A program made the position numbers and the translations under genes. Of a stretch of DNA of 64,000 nucleotides, positions 1 through 8,173 are shown piece after piece. The stretch is from Rhizobium sp. J15 (GTDB lineage: Bacteria > Pseudomonadota > Alphaproteobacteria > Rhizobiales > Rhizobiaceae). Numbering within the stretch: position 1 is the stretch's first letter; each line of letters begins with the position of its first letter. The notes beneath the pieces were generated by a model. That model did no database searches, had not been told where the DNA came from, and was given only the letters and a program-made list of their open reading frames with translations. The stretch covers positions 217,093-281,092 of the forward strand of contig NZ_NWSX01000006.1 of assembly GCF_002531825.1 (NCBI RefSeq). Reading direction: 5' to 3'.

Positions 1-51
1 ACCGGCAGTATCCGCTGACGCTTTGAACCTTTCCATAGCGACGGCTTTTTG

Positions 52-75
52 GGGCGCGAGAGATCGCGCCCTTTT
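52..75 (+). terminator. intrinsic terminator of a gene left of the window
   Basis: A perfect 8-bp stem (52-59 with 64-71) closed by a GAGA tetraloop is followed directly by TTTT. On the + strand this is a textbook Rho-independent terminator. The gene it ends lies outside the window. Confidence 0.75.
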
Positions 76-254
76 CATTTCCGGCAGGGCCCTGCCGTTT
101 TTAGTTGTATTTCGTACTTCGCTGTTAAGTGGCAATTAACCGATCCTCGGCACCATTCTGCCATCTTGAATTTTACCCACAGGAACATTCCCGCCATGAT
201 GGCGACAACGCATCTTCCTCTTCATGAGAAGGCACGGGAAGTGGGAGCCTTGCG

Positions 255-1415
255 ATGCCGAATATCTCTTCGACGTTTCCTGCTCGTTTCAGCGGGAGAT
301 ACGCGCTGCAACTGTTGCAGACAGCTTCGCTTGACGTCGGCGGCAGCAATCAGAACGGCGTCTCGACCCGAAGCGGCGTCGCCGCGGTTAGCGAGAATGG
401 CGGCGCAATCGACAGCATAATGCGGATCATCCTTGACGCGAAGGGCAACTCCGGCGTTCTGATCAACTCTCCCGGTGGCACCGTCTCAGCCACCACAAGC
501 GGAGGGAACGATGTCGTCGACATCACCGCCGGTGAGGTCGGCTACGTATCCACCTACAGCGGCGACGATATGATCAGGATTCGCGCGGCAGGTAGCGGAG
601 AAGACAATAGCATATTCAATCCAGCCGTTTATTCCGTTGACGCCGGGAGCGGAAGCGATTCAATCGATATCAGGAGCAGAGGCAGTGTTTTTTCGACCGC
701 TGGCGGCAGTGGCGATGACAAGATCACTATCGTGACAACTGCTCCCCTGCGTGGGGGCGCCGAAGCCGTCGAAAACCTGTTTGAAGGGATCTATTCGACC
801 GATGGTGGAGATGGCAACGATACCATTTCGCTAGAAAGTTCGACCAGCATAAACAGCACATATGGTGGGAATGGCAATGACGCCATCCACGTGGCCTCAC
901 GCCTTGTCACCAATGTGGATGGCGGCAGTGGTAACGACGTGATCGACGTGGCGGGTCTTAATATAATGAACATCAACGGCGGTGACGGTAACGACATCAT
1001 CTCCGCCAGTTCCGCTGCCGCACTTTACAACGTCTCCGGCGGTAAAGGTGACGACTATGTCATCCTGGACGGTTCATCGAGCGTTCAGTCGACCTATTTT
1101 TTCGCAGAGGGAGACGGCCACGACACAATCGAGACGAACAATCTTCTGGAGATTCTGCCCGTCAGCAGCGATGGAACCAGACGCGGCGATATGATGAACG
1201 CAATTATCGAAAAGCAAGGTAATACGCTGAAAATCGCTTTCGCACACAATACCGATACGATTACAATAAATCTGACCGGCCGCATGACCGAGGCCAATAA
1301 TATTCGCTTTAGCTATAATCCTAACACGCAGTCGCTGCTCATCGCCGACGACCGGTTCTTCGTAGACAATCCGCCGGGACAGACCATTTTCCTACGGCCG
1401 GACGCAACGAAATAA
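255..1415 (+). CDS. RTX-like glycine/aspartate-rich repeat protein
   Basis: A 386-residue protein built around about eight irregular copies of a G-G-x-G-(N/D)-D-x-(I/V) motif, spaced 20-30 residues apart between roughly residues 75 and 280 (for example GGDGNDTI, GGSGNDVI, GGDGNDII). In RTX proteins such motifs form calcium-binding beta-rolls, usually in proteins exported by type I secretion. There is no N-terminal signal peptide, and the last 100 residues are beta-rich with no repeats, which would suit a C-terminal type I signal. No ABC/MFP secretion genes lie beside it. The repeats are spaced more loosely than the canonical nonapeptide, so calcium binding is inferred. No enzymatic domain is visible. 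It stands alone between the terminator at 52-75 and the rpsF leader. Confidence 0.7.
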   Translation: MPNISSTFPARFSGRYALQLLQTASLDVGGSNQNGVSTRSGVAAVSENGGAIDSIMRIILDAKGNSGVLINSPGGTVSATTSGGNDVVDITAGEVGYVSTYSGDDMIRIRAAGSGEDNSIFNPAVYSVDAGSGSDSIDIRSRGSVFSTAGGSGDDKITIVTTAPLRGGAEAVENLFEGIYSTDGGDGNDTISLESSTSINSTYGGNGNDAIHVASRLVTNVDGGSGNDVIDVAGLNIMNINGGDGNDIISASSAAALYNVSGGKGDDYVILDGSSSVQSTYFFAEGDGHDTIETNNLLEILPVSSDGTRRGDMMNAIIEKQGNTLKIAFAHNTDTITINLTGRMTEANNIRFSYNPNTQSLLIADDRFFVDNPPGQTIFLRPDATK

Positions 1416-1682
1416 GGTTTCTTGCCCCGTTCGCTTGCCTTTCCCGCAAAAATCCGTATAAGCGCGCCTGTTCGTTGACCCGGTCTTCTGGCTGGTGGCT
1501 GAACGGAGGGCCGGTTTCCTCGCGGAAATCGTTCGGAACGGAAGCGTTCCAGCCTCCCGTGTCTCCGCTCTCGACCGTCTCGGAAACGCTTTTCTTGCCT
1601 GGGTCCGCCCAATCAGGAGCAGTCGTTGAGGCTTAGCCGCCGAATATCGGGTTGAACCAAACGCAAGAAAGGCAAAGCTGTC
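1416..1682 (+). promoter_or_regulatory. rpsF 5' region with a small hairpin
   Basis: 267 bases with no credible gene. A 6-bp hairpin with a GAAG tetraloop (1535-1550) lies about 130 bases before rpsF. The region must hold the ribosomal operon promoter and leader. S6:S18 autoregulatory leaders are known upstream of rpsF in many bacteria, but I could not match the conserved CCG-bulge structure by eye, so a regulatory role is only inferred. Confidence 0.3.
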
Positions 1683-2141
1683 ATGGCTCTTTATGAACAT
1701 GTATTCCTTGCCCGGCAGGATATTTCCGCTCAGCAGGTCGATGCCCTCGTAGAACAGTACAAGGGCGTGATCGAAGCTAACGGCGGCAAGGTCGGGCGCA
1801 TCGAGAACTGGGGCCTCAAGTCCCTCACCTATCGCATCAAGAAGAACCGCAAGGCGCATTACGCGCTGATGGACATCGATGCACCGCCGGCTGCGATCCA
1901 GGAAATGGAACGCCAGATGCGTATCAGCGAAGACGTTCTTCGCTACATGACCATCGCCGTCGAAAAGCACGAAGAAGGCCCGTCTGCCATGCTGCAGAAG
2001 CGCGACCGCGACGACCGCGGCCCGCGTGAAGGCGGCGATCGTGGCCCGCGCCGCGAATTCGGCGACCGTCCGCCGCGCCGTGACGGCGACTTCCAGCGTG
2101 GCCCGCGTCCGGATCGCGCTCCCCGCGAAGACCGTGCATAA
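1683..2141 (+). CDS. rpsF: 30S ribosomal protein S6
   Basis: Small-subunit protein S6, which pairs with S18 on the platform of the 30S subunit. The N-terminal 95 residues carry the S6 fold ([13 protein letters not shown] start, the [11 protein letters not shown] and [11 protein letters not shown] segments). The C-terminal 47 residues, from about 106, are almost entirely Arg, Asp, Gly and Pro, a disordered extension typical of alphaproteobacterial S6; E. coli S6 instead has a short glutamate tail. The gene is first in the rpsF-rpsR cluster, 12 bases before rpsR, and the start ATG follows AAGAAAGGCAAAGC. Confidence 0.97.
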   Translation: MALYEHVFLARQDISAQQVDALVEQYKGVIEANGGKVGRIENWGLKSLTYRIKKNRKAHYALMDIDAPPAAIQEMERQMRISEDVLRYMTIAVEKHEEGPSAMLQKRDRDDRGPREGGDRGPRREFGDRPPRRDGDFQRGPRPDRAPREDRA

Positions 2142-2153
2142 GGAGATATAAGA

Positions 2154-2402
2154 ATGTCTGAAGCTTCCTCCGCACCGGTCCGTCGTCCGTTCCATCGCCG
2201 CCGCAAGACCTGCCCGTTCTCCGGCGCAAACGCACCGCGGATCGACTACAAGGACGTACGCCTGCTGCAGCGCTACATTTCCGAGCGCGGCAAGATCGTT
2301 CCGTCCCGCATCACGGCCGTTTCCCAGAAGAAGCAGCGCGAACTCGCCCAGGCGATCAAGCGCGCCCGCTTCCTCGGCCTGCTGCCCTACGTCGTCGCCT
2401 GA
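2154..2402 (+). CDS. rpsR: 30S ribosomal protein S18
   Basis: An 82-residue basic protein with the S18 core: CPFSG near the N terminus, [19 protein letters not shown] in the middle, and a [20 protein letters not shown] end. It binds the 30S platform with S6, whose gene is 12 bases upstream. A strong AAGGAGATAT ribosome-binding site precedes the ATG. It is followed by a perfect hairpin with a T run at 2426-2451, so transcription into the next gene is partly terminated or attenuated. Confidence 0.97.
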   Translation: MSEASSAPVRRPFHRRRKTCPFSGANAPRIDYKDVRLLQRYISERGKIVPSRITAVSQKKQRELAQAIKRARFLGLLPYVVA

Positions 2403-2425
2403 TCGGCCGACGCAATCAGATTCGA

Positions 2426-2451
2426 GGGAAGGCATTCGTGCCTTCCCTTTT
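2426..2451 (+). terminator. terminator between rpsR and the DUF2232 gene
   Basis: A 9-bp perfect stem (2426-2434 with 2439-2447) is capped by a TTCG tetraloop and followed by TTTT. It sits inside the S6-S18-L9 cluster, so it probably lowers read-through to the downstream membrane protein and L9. Confidence 0.85.
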
Positions 2452-2558
2452 CCCTTCCGCGATGGGCGCGGATCGGAACTGTTAAAACCCATGTTGAGAC
2501 GTTTCTGAATTCGATTCAGCAACATCCTCTAACTGCTTGATGAAGCAGGACAGCGACC

Positions 2559-3545
2559 TTGAAACGACCGAACCTTAAAACGCTGCTGATCGGCGCACTC
2601 GCCGGATTGACCGCCGCCCTGCTGGTGCTGGGCGCGAGCATGCAGCCGTCGTTTTTCAGCGCGATCCTCTACACGGCCTCGGCGCTTCCGATCCTGATCG
2701 TCGGGCTCGGCTGGGGCAATGCCGCCGCGATTTCGGCCGTCGTCACCGCTGCCGCACTCGGCGCGGTCCTGATCTCTCCTTCTTTCGCGCTCATCATGAC
2801 GCTGGTGACGCTGCTGCCGGCCGGCTGGCTCAGCCATCTCGCCAATCTCGCGCGCCCCGCCTCCGAGCTCGGCGGCCCTGACCATCTGCTTGCCTGGTAT
2901 CCGCTCTCCGATATCCTGCTGCATCTCTGCGGCCTGGTGACGATCGCCGTCATCGTCATCGGCGTGATGATCGGTTATGGGCCCGAGGTTACCGATCCGA
3001 TCGTCGATCTGCTGATCACCTCGGTCAAACAGCAGCAGCCGGAATTCATGCCCGATCCAGCGGCGACCGCGCAGACCAAATCGCTGATCCTGCTGATGCT
3101 GCCGGCGGTGCAGGGCGGCATGTGGGTCAGCATGCTGTTTGCCGCCTATTATTTCGCGGTGCGCATCGTCGCGGCATCCGGCCGGGGCCTTCGTCCGCGC
3201 GAGGACATTCCCTCGTCGCTGCGCATGAACCGCAATTCGATCTTCATCTTCCTGGCCGGACTTGCGGCCTGCTTCTTCGGCGGCGTCCCGGCGCTGCTCG
3301 GGGCGACCGTGATCGGCGCCTTCGGCGCCGGTTTCATGCTCTCCGGCTTCGCCTCGCTGCATTTCCGCACGCGTGGGAAGGACTGGCGCATACCGGCCCT
3401 CATCCTCTGCTACCTGGCTTCGATGCTCATGCTGCTGCCAGCTCTCCTCATCCTGGTCGTGGGTCTTAGCGATACGCGCAAGGCGATCGCGCTGACCCCG
3501 ACGAAAGATGCCGATGCCCCCAAACAATCCGACACGAAAATCTGA
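2559..3545 (+). CDS. DUF2232 polytopic membrane protein
   Basis: A 328-residue inner-membrane protein with about eight hydrophobic helices (first at residues 7-27, others through the middle, last at about 285-308). It resembles the YybS/DUF2232 family that alphaproteobacteria keep between rpsR and rplI. Function is unknown. The open start is TTG at 2559; no ATG is in frame until codon 28, so TTG is the likely start. A perfect terminator separates it from rpsR, and rplI follows after 20 bases, so it and L9 may be co-transcribed. The conserved position beside ribosomal genes is the only hint of a role. Confidence 0.8.
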   Translation: MKRPNLKTLLIGALAGLTAALLVLGASMQPSFFSAILYTASALPILIVGLGWGNAAAISAVVTAAALGAVLISPSFALIMTLVTLLPAGWLSHLANLARPASELGGPDHLLAWYPLSDILLHLCGLVTIAVIVIGVMIGYGPEVTDPIVDLLITSVKQQQPEFMPDPAATAQTKSLILLMLPAVQGGMWVSMLFAAYYFAVRIVAASGRGLRPREDIPSSLRMNRNSIFIFLAGLAACFFGGVPALLGATVIGAFGAGFMLSGFASLHFRTRGKDWRIPALILCYLASMLMLLPALLILVVGLSDTRKAIALTPTKDADAPKQSDTKI

Positions 3546-3565
3546 GACACAAGAAAGGAAAGAAA

Positions 3566-4144
3566 ATGGAAGTCATTCTTCTCGAACGCATCTCCAAGCT
3601 CGGCCAGATGGGCGAAACCGTAAAGGTTCGCGACGGCTTTGCCCGTAACTACCTGCTGCCGCTCGGCAAGGCGCTGCGCGCCAACCCCGCCAACAAGGCC
3701 CGCTTCGAATCCGAGCGCGCCACGCTCGAAGCCCGCAACCTCGAGCGCAAGTCGGAAGCCCAGAAGGTTGCCGACGTTCTCGACGGCAAGTCCTTCATCG
3801 TCGTGCGCTCCGCCGGCGAAACCGGCCAGCTCTACGGCTCGGTCGCTGCTCGTGACGTCGTCGAGATCCTCGCCGCCGAAGGCTTCAACATCGGCCGCAA
3901 CCAGGTTCACCTCAACACGCCGATCAAGTCGATCGGCCTGCACAAGGTCGAGCTGCAGCTGCATGCCGAAGTCGAAATCAACGTCGAGCTGAACGTTGCC
4001 CGCTCCGCCGAAGAAGCAGAGCGCCAGGCCAAGGGCGAAGAGCTCACCTCGGTCGACGCGATCTATGGCGTCGACGAAGACGCACTGCGTCCGGAAGATT
4101 TCTTCGATCCGGAAGCCGACGGCCTCGACGAAGACGAAGCATAA
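3566..4144 (+). CDS. rplI: 50S ribosomal protein L9
   Basis: L9 binds 23S rRNA at the base of the L1 stalk and extends away from the ribosome. The N-terminal domain is clear ([31 protein letters not shown]), followed by the connecting helix rich in Lys, Glu and Arg (about 45-80) and the C-terminal domain (GQLYGSV to about residue 150). At 192 residues it is about 40 longer than the E. coli protein because of an acidic tail, as is usual in Rhizobiales. An AAGGAAAGAAA site precedes the ATG. The cluster ends at the hairpin 4172-4198. Confidence 0.97.
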   Translation: MEVILLERISKLGQMGETVKVRDGFARNYLLPLGKALRANPANKARFESERATLEARNLERKSEAQKVADVLDGKSFIVVRSAGETGQLYGSVAARDVVEILAAEGFNIGRNQVHLNTPIKSIGLHKVELQLHAEVEINVELNVARSAEEAERQAKGEELTSVDAIYGVDEDALRPEDFFDPEADGLDEDEA

Positions 4145-4171
4145 TTCTCACCGGAGCAATCCGCGAGAGGG

Positions 4172-4198
4172 AAGCCCGGCCACCGCGCCGGGCTTTTT
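4172..4198 (+). terminator. terminator of the rpsF-rpsR-rplI cluster
   Basis: A 9-bp perfect stem (4172-4180 with 4187-4195), GC-rich, with a 6-base loop, running into TTTTT. Confidence 0.9.
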
Positions 4199-4513
4199 CG
4201 TTTCCGTTCTTTCGATGCGCGCGCAGCCGCCGGATCATTTTTTACCGGGGGATTGTCTCGATGTTTTTGCTGCGTGCCCGATGTCATGGCGCTAACATCT
4301 TCTTCTCCGGAACGGATGAGCTGAGTCGGCTCCGTACCGTGTCCTCAGGGTGACACTGCCAGTATTTCTCTTTTGTGGCGCCCGAGACTGTGGAGAAGTC
4401 GAACAATGGGCACAGGCGTTCAGGATTTAGGCGAGACCAGCTCCGCTCCGATCGCAGCCCCTTGATTTCTCCATCCGGAATTGCAAATCCGGAGTTGGAA
4501 AAAGACAGAACGG
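4199..4513 (+). other. intergenic region before dnaB
   Basis: 315 bases with no convincing gene on either strand. A small inverted pair of TCCGGA-type sequences (about 4472-4494) lies just before dnaB. The dnaB promoter is presumably here, but no clear -35/-10 pair could be picked by eye. Confidence 0.4.
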
Positions 4514-6016
4514 ATGATGATGAACGACGCCGCTCGAAAGATTGCAGCCGTTGCTCCTTCGGAGCAGCACTATCGCGAAGCACCCAACAACATCGAAGCC
4601 GAGCAGGCGCTTCTGGGTGCCATCCTGATGAATAACGACGCCTATTACCGGGTGTCGGATTTCCTGAAGCCGATCCATCTCTACGAGCCGCTGCACCGGA
4701 AGATCTTCGAGGTTGCCGGCGACATCATCCGCATGGGCAAGATCGCCAACCCAGTGACGATCAAGACCTTCCTGAAAGCCGACGAGAAGGTCGGCGACAT
4801 GACCGTGTCGCAATATCTGGCGAGCCTCGTCAGCAACGCGGTCACCGTCATCAATGCCGAGGACTATGGGCGGGCGATCTATGATCTCGCGCTGCGCCGG
4901 GCGCTGATCACCATCGGCGAGGACGTCGTCAACATCGCTTACGACGCGCCGCTCGACATGCCGCCGCAGTCGCAGATCGAGGATACCGAGCGCCGCCTCT
5001 TCGAACTTGCCGAAAACGGCCGCTACGACGGCGGCTTCCAGTCCTTCAACGATGCCGTCGCGCTGGCGATCGACATGGCGGCCGTCGCCAAGGAACGCGA
5101 CGGCGGGCTTTCGGGCATCTCCACCGGCATCCACTCGCTGGATGCCAAGATGGGCGGCCTGCAGCGGTCGGACTTGATCATCCTCGCCGGGCGCCCCGGC
5201 ATGGGCAAGACCTCGCTTGCAACCAACATCGCCTACAACATCGCGGCCGCCTATGAGGGCGAAGTGCAGTCGGACGGCAGCACGAAGGCCAAGAACGGCG
5301 GCGTCGTCGGCTTCTATTCGCTCGAAATGTCGTCCGAACAGCTCGCCACCCGTATCATCTCCGAACAGACGGAAGTCTCCTCCTCGAAGATCCGTCGCGG
5401 CGACATCAACGATGCGGATTTCGAAAAGCTCGTCGCCTGCTCGATGATGATGCAGAAGGTGCCGCTCTATATCGACCAGACCGGCGGTATCTCGATCGCC
5501 CAGCTTTCGGCGCGCGCACGCCGCCTCAAGCGCCAGCGCGGCCTCGATGTGCTCGTGGTCGACTACGTGCAGTTGATGACCGGCTCGGGCAAATCGAGCG
5601 ACAACCGCGTCCAGGAAATCACCCAGATCACTACCGGCCTGAAGGCGCTCGGCAAGGAACTCAACGTTCCGATCATCGCGCTGTCGCAGCTCTCGCGTCA
5701 GGTCGAAAGCCGTGACGACAAGCGCCCGCAGCTTTCCGACCTTCGCGAATCCGGTTCGATCGAGCAGGACGCAGACGTCGTGCTCTTCGTGTTCCGCGAG
5801 GAATATTACGTCAAGAACCAGGAGCCGCGGGATATCCACGATCCGAAATATCCGGAATGGGAAGCGACTTTCGACAAGGTTAAGGGCACGGCCGACGTCA
5901 TCATCGCCAAGCAGCGTCACGGGCCGACCGGCACGGTGAAGCTCGCCTTCCAGGCGGAGTTCACGCGTTTCGCCGATCTCGCCGATCCTTCCTTCATACA
6001 ATACGAGGAACATTGA
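4514..6016 (+). CDS. dnaB: replicative DNA helicase DnaB
   Basis: Hexameric 5'-3' helicase that unwinds DNA at the replication fork. The N-terminal domain begins with the family signature PNNIEAEQALLGAIL. The RecA-like motor has Walker A GRPGMGKTS (about 226-234), a Walker B-like LVVDYVQLM (about 344-352) and the H4 motif region with ALSQLSRQVE and RDDKRPQLSDLRESG. At 500 residues it is full length. I chose the ATG at 4514, the first of three in a row, preceded by GGAAAAAGACAGAACGG; the reading frame stays open to 4481, but those codons look like leader. No intein interrupts the ATPase domain, which is a common insertion site in other bacteria. Confidence 0.97.
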   Translation: MMMNDAARKIAAVAPSEQHYREAPNNIEAEQALLGAILMNNDAYYRVSDFLKPIHLYEPLHRKIFEVAGDIIRMGKIANPVTIKTFLKADEKVGDMTVSQYLASLVSNAVTVINAEDYGRAIYDLALRRALITIGEDVVNIAYDAPLDMPPQSQIEDTERRLFELAENGRYDGGFQSFNDAVALAIDMAAVAKERDGGLSGISTGIHSLDAKMGGLQRSDLIILAGRPGMGKTSLATNIAYNIAAAYEGEVQSDGSTKAKNGGVVGFYSLEMSSEQLATRIISEQTEVSSSKIRRGDINDADFEKLVACSMMMQKVPLYIDQTGGISIAQLSARARRLKRQRGLDVLVVDYVQLMTGSGKSSDNRVQEITQITTGLKALGKELNVPIIALSQLSRQVESRDDKRPQLSDLRESGSIEQDADVVLFVFREEYYVKNQEPRDIHDPKYPEWEATFDKVKGTADVIIAKQRHGPTGTVKLAFQAEFTRFADLADPSFIQYEEH

Positions 6017-6040
6017 CGTGGTTTCCCGCATCAATCTCCT

Positions 6041-6343
6041 TTAGAACCCGGCAGCCCGCAGCAGCGCAACCGTTGCAACGCCAATTGCGACGCTGACAAG
6101 CATGGGCAGAAGGCGCGCGGCGATTGCCGTTGCCGCGCAGGCGAGCGCCTCCGCCCAGCCGGCCGCAAAAGCGGTCGGGGCAATGACCGCCATCAGCACG
6201 GCGGGCGGGATGGCCTCGATCGCCGTTCTCCGCCGCTCATCCATCTCGACATGACGGATCAGGACGAGGCCGCTGACGCGGGTGAAGACCGTAGCGGCCG
6301 CCATCGCGAGGATGGCGATGATCGTGTTGAGGTCGAGCGTCAT
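6041..6343 (-). CDS. azlD: AzlD branched-chain amino acid exporter subunit
   Basis: A 100-residue protein with about three to four transmembrane helices. It carries the AzlD pattern TRVSGLVLIRHVEMDERRRTAIEAIPPAVLMAV. AzlD is the small partner of AzlC in exporters of branched-chain amino acids and their analogues. Its ATG overlaps the azlC stop by four bases, so the two are translationally coupled. It converges on dnaB, with 24 bases between the stop codons. Confidence 0.9.
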   Translation of the reverse strand: MTLDLNTIIAILAMAAATVFTRVSGLVLIRHVEMDERRRTAIEAIPPAVLMAVIAPTAFAAGWAEALACAATAIAARLLPMLVSVAIGVATVALLRAAGF

Positions 6344-7044
6344 GCCGCCTGCTCCCGCGCCCTGCCCTGCCAGAGTGCCGTTGCCAGCCCGGCCAGAGCG
6401 CCGGCGGCGATATACCAGACCCCCGGCACGAAGTGATGGACCGCAACGGACGCGGCGCCGCTGGCAGCAAGGACGGCACCGGTTTCCGGCCCCTTCCAGA
6501 AGCCCATGACGAGCACGATGAAGACGGCCGGAAAGGCGAAGTCGAGGCCGATGACCGCTGGATTGCCGAGGAAGGCGCCGAGCAATGCGCCCGCCAGCGA
6601 AGAGCCGACCCAGGTGAGGTAGAAGGGCGCGACGATGCCGGCATACCAGGCCGGTGTCAGCCGTGTGCTGCCGGCGCGGAATTCCGCCATGGCCCAGAGC
6701 TCGTCGGCGAGGAAGAGCATGGCGACATAACGTTTGATGCCGGAGAAAGACTGCATCTTCGTGCCGATCGACGCGCTCATCAGCACATGGCGGATATTGA
6801 CCAGCAAGGCTGCGAAGCCGACGCCGATCCAGCTTGCCGGATGCGTCCAGATGTCCATGGCCACGAATTGCGAACCGCCTGCAAAGACCAGCGCGCTCAT
6901 CAGCGTCGTTTCCAGCGGCGAAAGCCCCTTGGTGGCCGCGACCGCGCCGAAAACGAGGCCGATCGGCAAGACGGCGACAACAAGCGGAAAAATGGCACGC
7001 ATTCCGGCGAGAAACTCGCCGGATGGCCGGCTGTGCTGCAACAT
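6340..7044 (-). CDS. azlC: AzlC branched-chain amino acid exporter
   Basis: A 234-residue inner-membrane permease with the AzlC signature (GMRAIFPLVVAVLPIGLVFG, then ALVFAGGSQFVAMDIW and SASIGTKM). It has about six to seven hydrophobic helices. With AzlD it forms the LIV-E type exporter. AzlC and AzlD overlap by four bases, and an AraC-type gene lies 67 bases upstream on the same strand and may control the pair. The actual substrate in rhizobia is not shown by the sequence. Confidence 0.92.
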   Translation of the reverse strand: MLQHSRPSGEFLAGMRAIFPLVVAVLPIGLVFGAVAATKGLSPLETTLMSALVFAGGSQFVAMDIWTHPASWIGVGFAALLVNIRHVLMSASIGTKMQSFSGIKRYVAMLFLADELWAMAEFRAGSTRLTPAWYAGIVAPFYLTWVGSSLAGALLGAFLGNPAVIGLDFAFPAVFIVLVMGFWKGPETGAVLAASGAASVAVHHFVPGVWYIAAGALAGLATALWQGRAREQAA

Positions 7045-7111
7045 GGCAACCTCCTGATCAAGATCGCGGAGGGTTAACCCAGGCGGCCATGGCTGTATTG
7101 AACGAAAGTGA

Positions 7112-7969
7112 TCAGCCCGTGCGGAATTGGCCGGGCGTCACGCCCGTGCGTGCCTTGAAGTGCCGGGTGAAGTGCGCCTGATCGGCGAAACCGCATTCGA
7201 GCGCGATATCGGCCGGCATGCGCCCCTGCCGCAGCAGCCGGCGGGCCACCTGCACGCGCCGGTCCGTCAGAAAAGCGTGCGGGGTGATGTGATATTCCTT
7301 GCGGAAAGCGCGGATGAGGTGCGCGCGGCTCAAACCCGCCACGCCGGCCAGTTCCTCGAGGCCCACATCGCTGTCGAAATTCTCGACGAGGTATTCGCGG
7401 GCGCGGGCGACCGCGCTTCGCTCCTTGGTATCGACGGGAACGATGATCGCGCTGCCGTGACGCGCAAAGATCGCCGCCAGCACCGAAAACATTCCCTCAT
7501 CGGACTCCAGCGCACCCGCGCCGCTTTCCAGCGTTCGGTGGGCGGCATGAAAGGCATTGGCAAGCTGCGGATCGCGCGGAAGCCCGCCGGGGAAAGACGG
7601 CGTCGCATGGAAGGCCTTGCCGGTGACATCTTCCAGAATATCGACGAACAGCTTCATGTCGGGATAGATCATCCGGTAGCGATAGCCCTCGCCGCCCGGA
7701 GCGCCGTCATGGATCACGCCGGGATCGATGAGATAAAGGTCTCCCGGGCCGGTTTCCTCCCGCCTGCCGCTGAGCGTGGCGATCTGGCTGCCGCTTTCTA
7801 TCGCGCCGATGCTGAAGGTATCATGCGCATGCGGCGCATATTCATGCGTCAGGAAGGTGGCGCTCAAACACTCCATGTCGCGGAAGCGGCTATCCCGCCA
7901 GAAGCGGGCCGATTCCACGTTCGCAAGCGGCATGGCTTCGGCCGCCTCTTTTTGCGATACGTTCTGCAT
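7112..7969 (-). CDS. AraC-family regulator, probable controller of azlCD
   Basis: 285 residues. The N-terminal half (about 25-170) is a cupin-like AraC ligand domain, with HEYAPHAHDTFSIG and GPGDLYLIDPGVIHDG. The C-terminal 95 residues hold two helix-turn-helix motifs, including LEELAGVAGLSRAHLIRAF and ADIALECGFADQAHFTRHFK, which match the AraC consensus closely. It lies immediately upstream of azlCD on the same strand. Regulation of those exporter genes by an amino acid is a reasonable inference from position only. Confidence 0.9.
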   Translation of the reverse strand: MQNVSQKEAAEAMPLANVESARFWRDSRFRDMECLSATFLTHEYAPHAHDTFSIGAIESGSQIATLSGRREETGPGDLYLIDPGVIHDGAPGGEGYRYRMIYPDMKLFVDILEDVTGKAFHATPSFPGGLPRDPQLANAFHAAHRTLESGAGALESDEGMFSVLAAIFARHGSAIIVPVDTKERSAVARAREYLVENFDSDVGLEELAGVAGLSRAHLIRAFRKEYHITPHAFLTDRRVQVARRLLRQGRMPADIALECGFADQAHFTRHFKARTGVTPGQFRTG

Positions 7970-8079
7970 CCGGCTAGATTATCGCGGAAGCCTGTACGCG
8001 TCTTGAACAAAAGTGATCGTGGGACAGGCAAAAGGTGTTATGTCACCGCCTGCGCTTTCCCTTGGCCAGAATGCTCTCT

Positions 8080-8132
8080 AAAGCATGTCGTAATCGTAAA
8101 ACCGCTGCACAGTTTTGCGCGACATGCTCTAG
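8080..8132. repeat. dispersed palindromic repeat, family 2, copy 1
   Basis: An imperfect palindrome between the AraC gene and alr, built of an outer CATGTCG/CGACATG pair and an inner AAAACCGCTGCAC/GTTTTGCGC section. The reverse complement matches the repeat at 43881-43930 over most of its length. It can fold into a hairpin in the transcript. Confidence 0.8.
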
Positions 8133-8173
8133 ACTGGCTCGGGCGATTTCCTTTCATTACTTCACGGCGATTC

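Noticed and set aside
4427..6034. 535-codon minus-strand frame opposite dnaB
   Set aside because: DnaB motifs on the + strand are complete.
6433..7077. Long + strand ORF of 214 codons
   Set aside because: It is entirely antisense to azlC, whose AzlC motifs are clear; the ORF has unusual Asp/His/Arg composition typical of a shadow frame.
7127..8173. N-terminal 349-codon extension of the alr frame
   Set aside because: It is antisense to the AraC gene and the divergent gap; alanine racemase homology begins at 8174.
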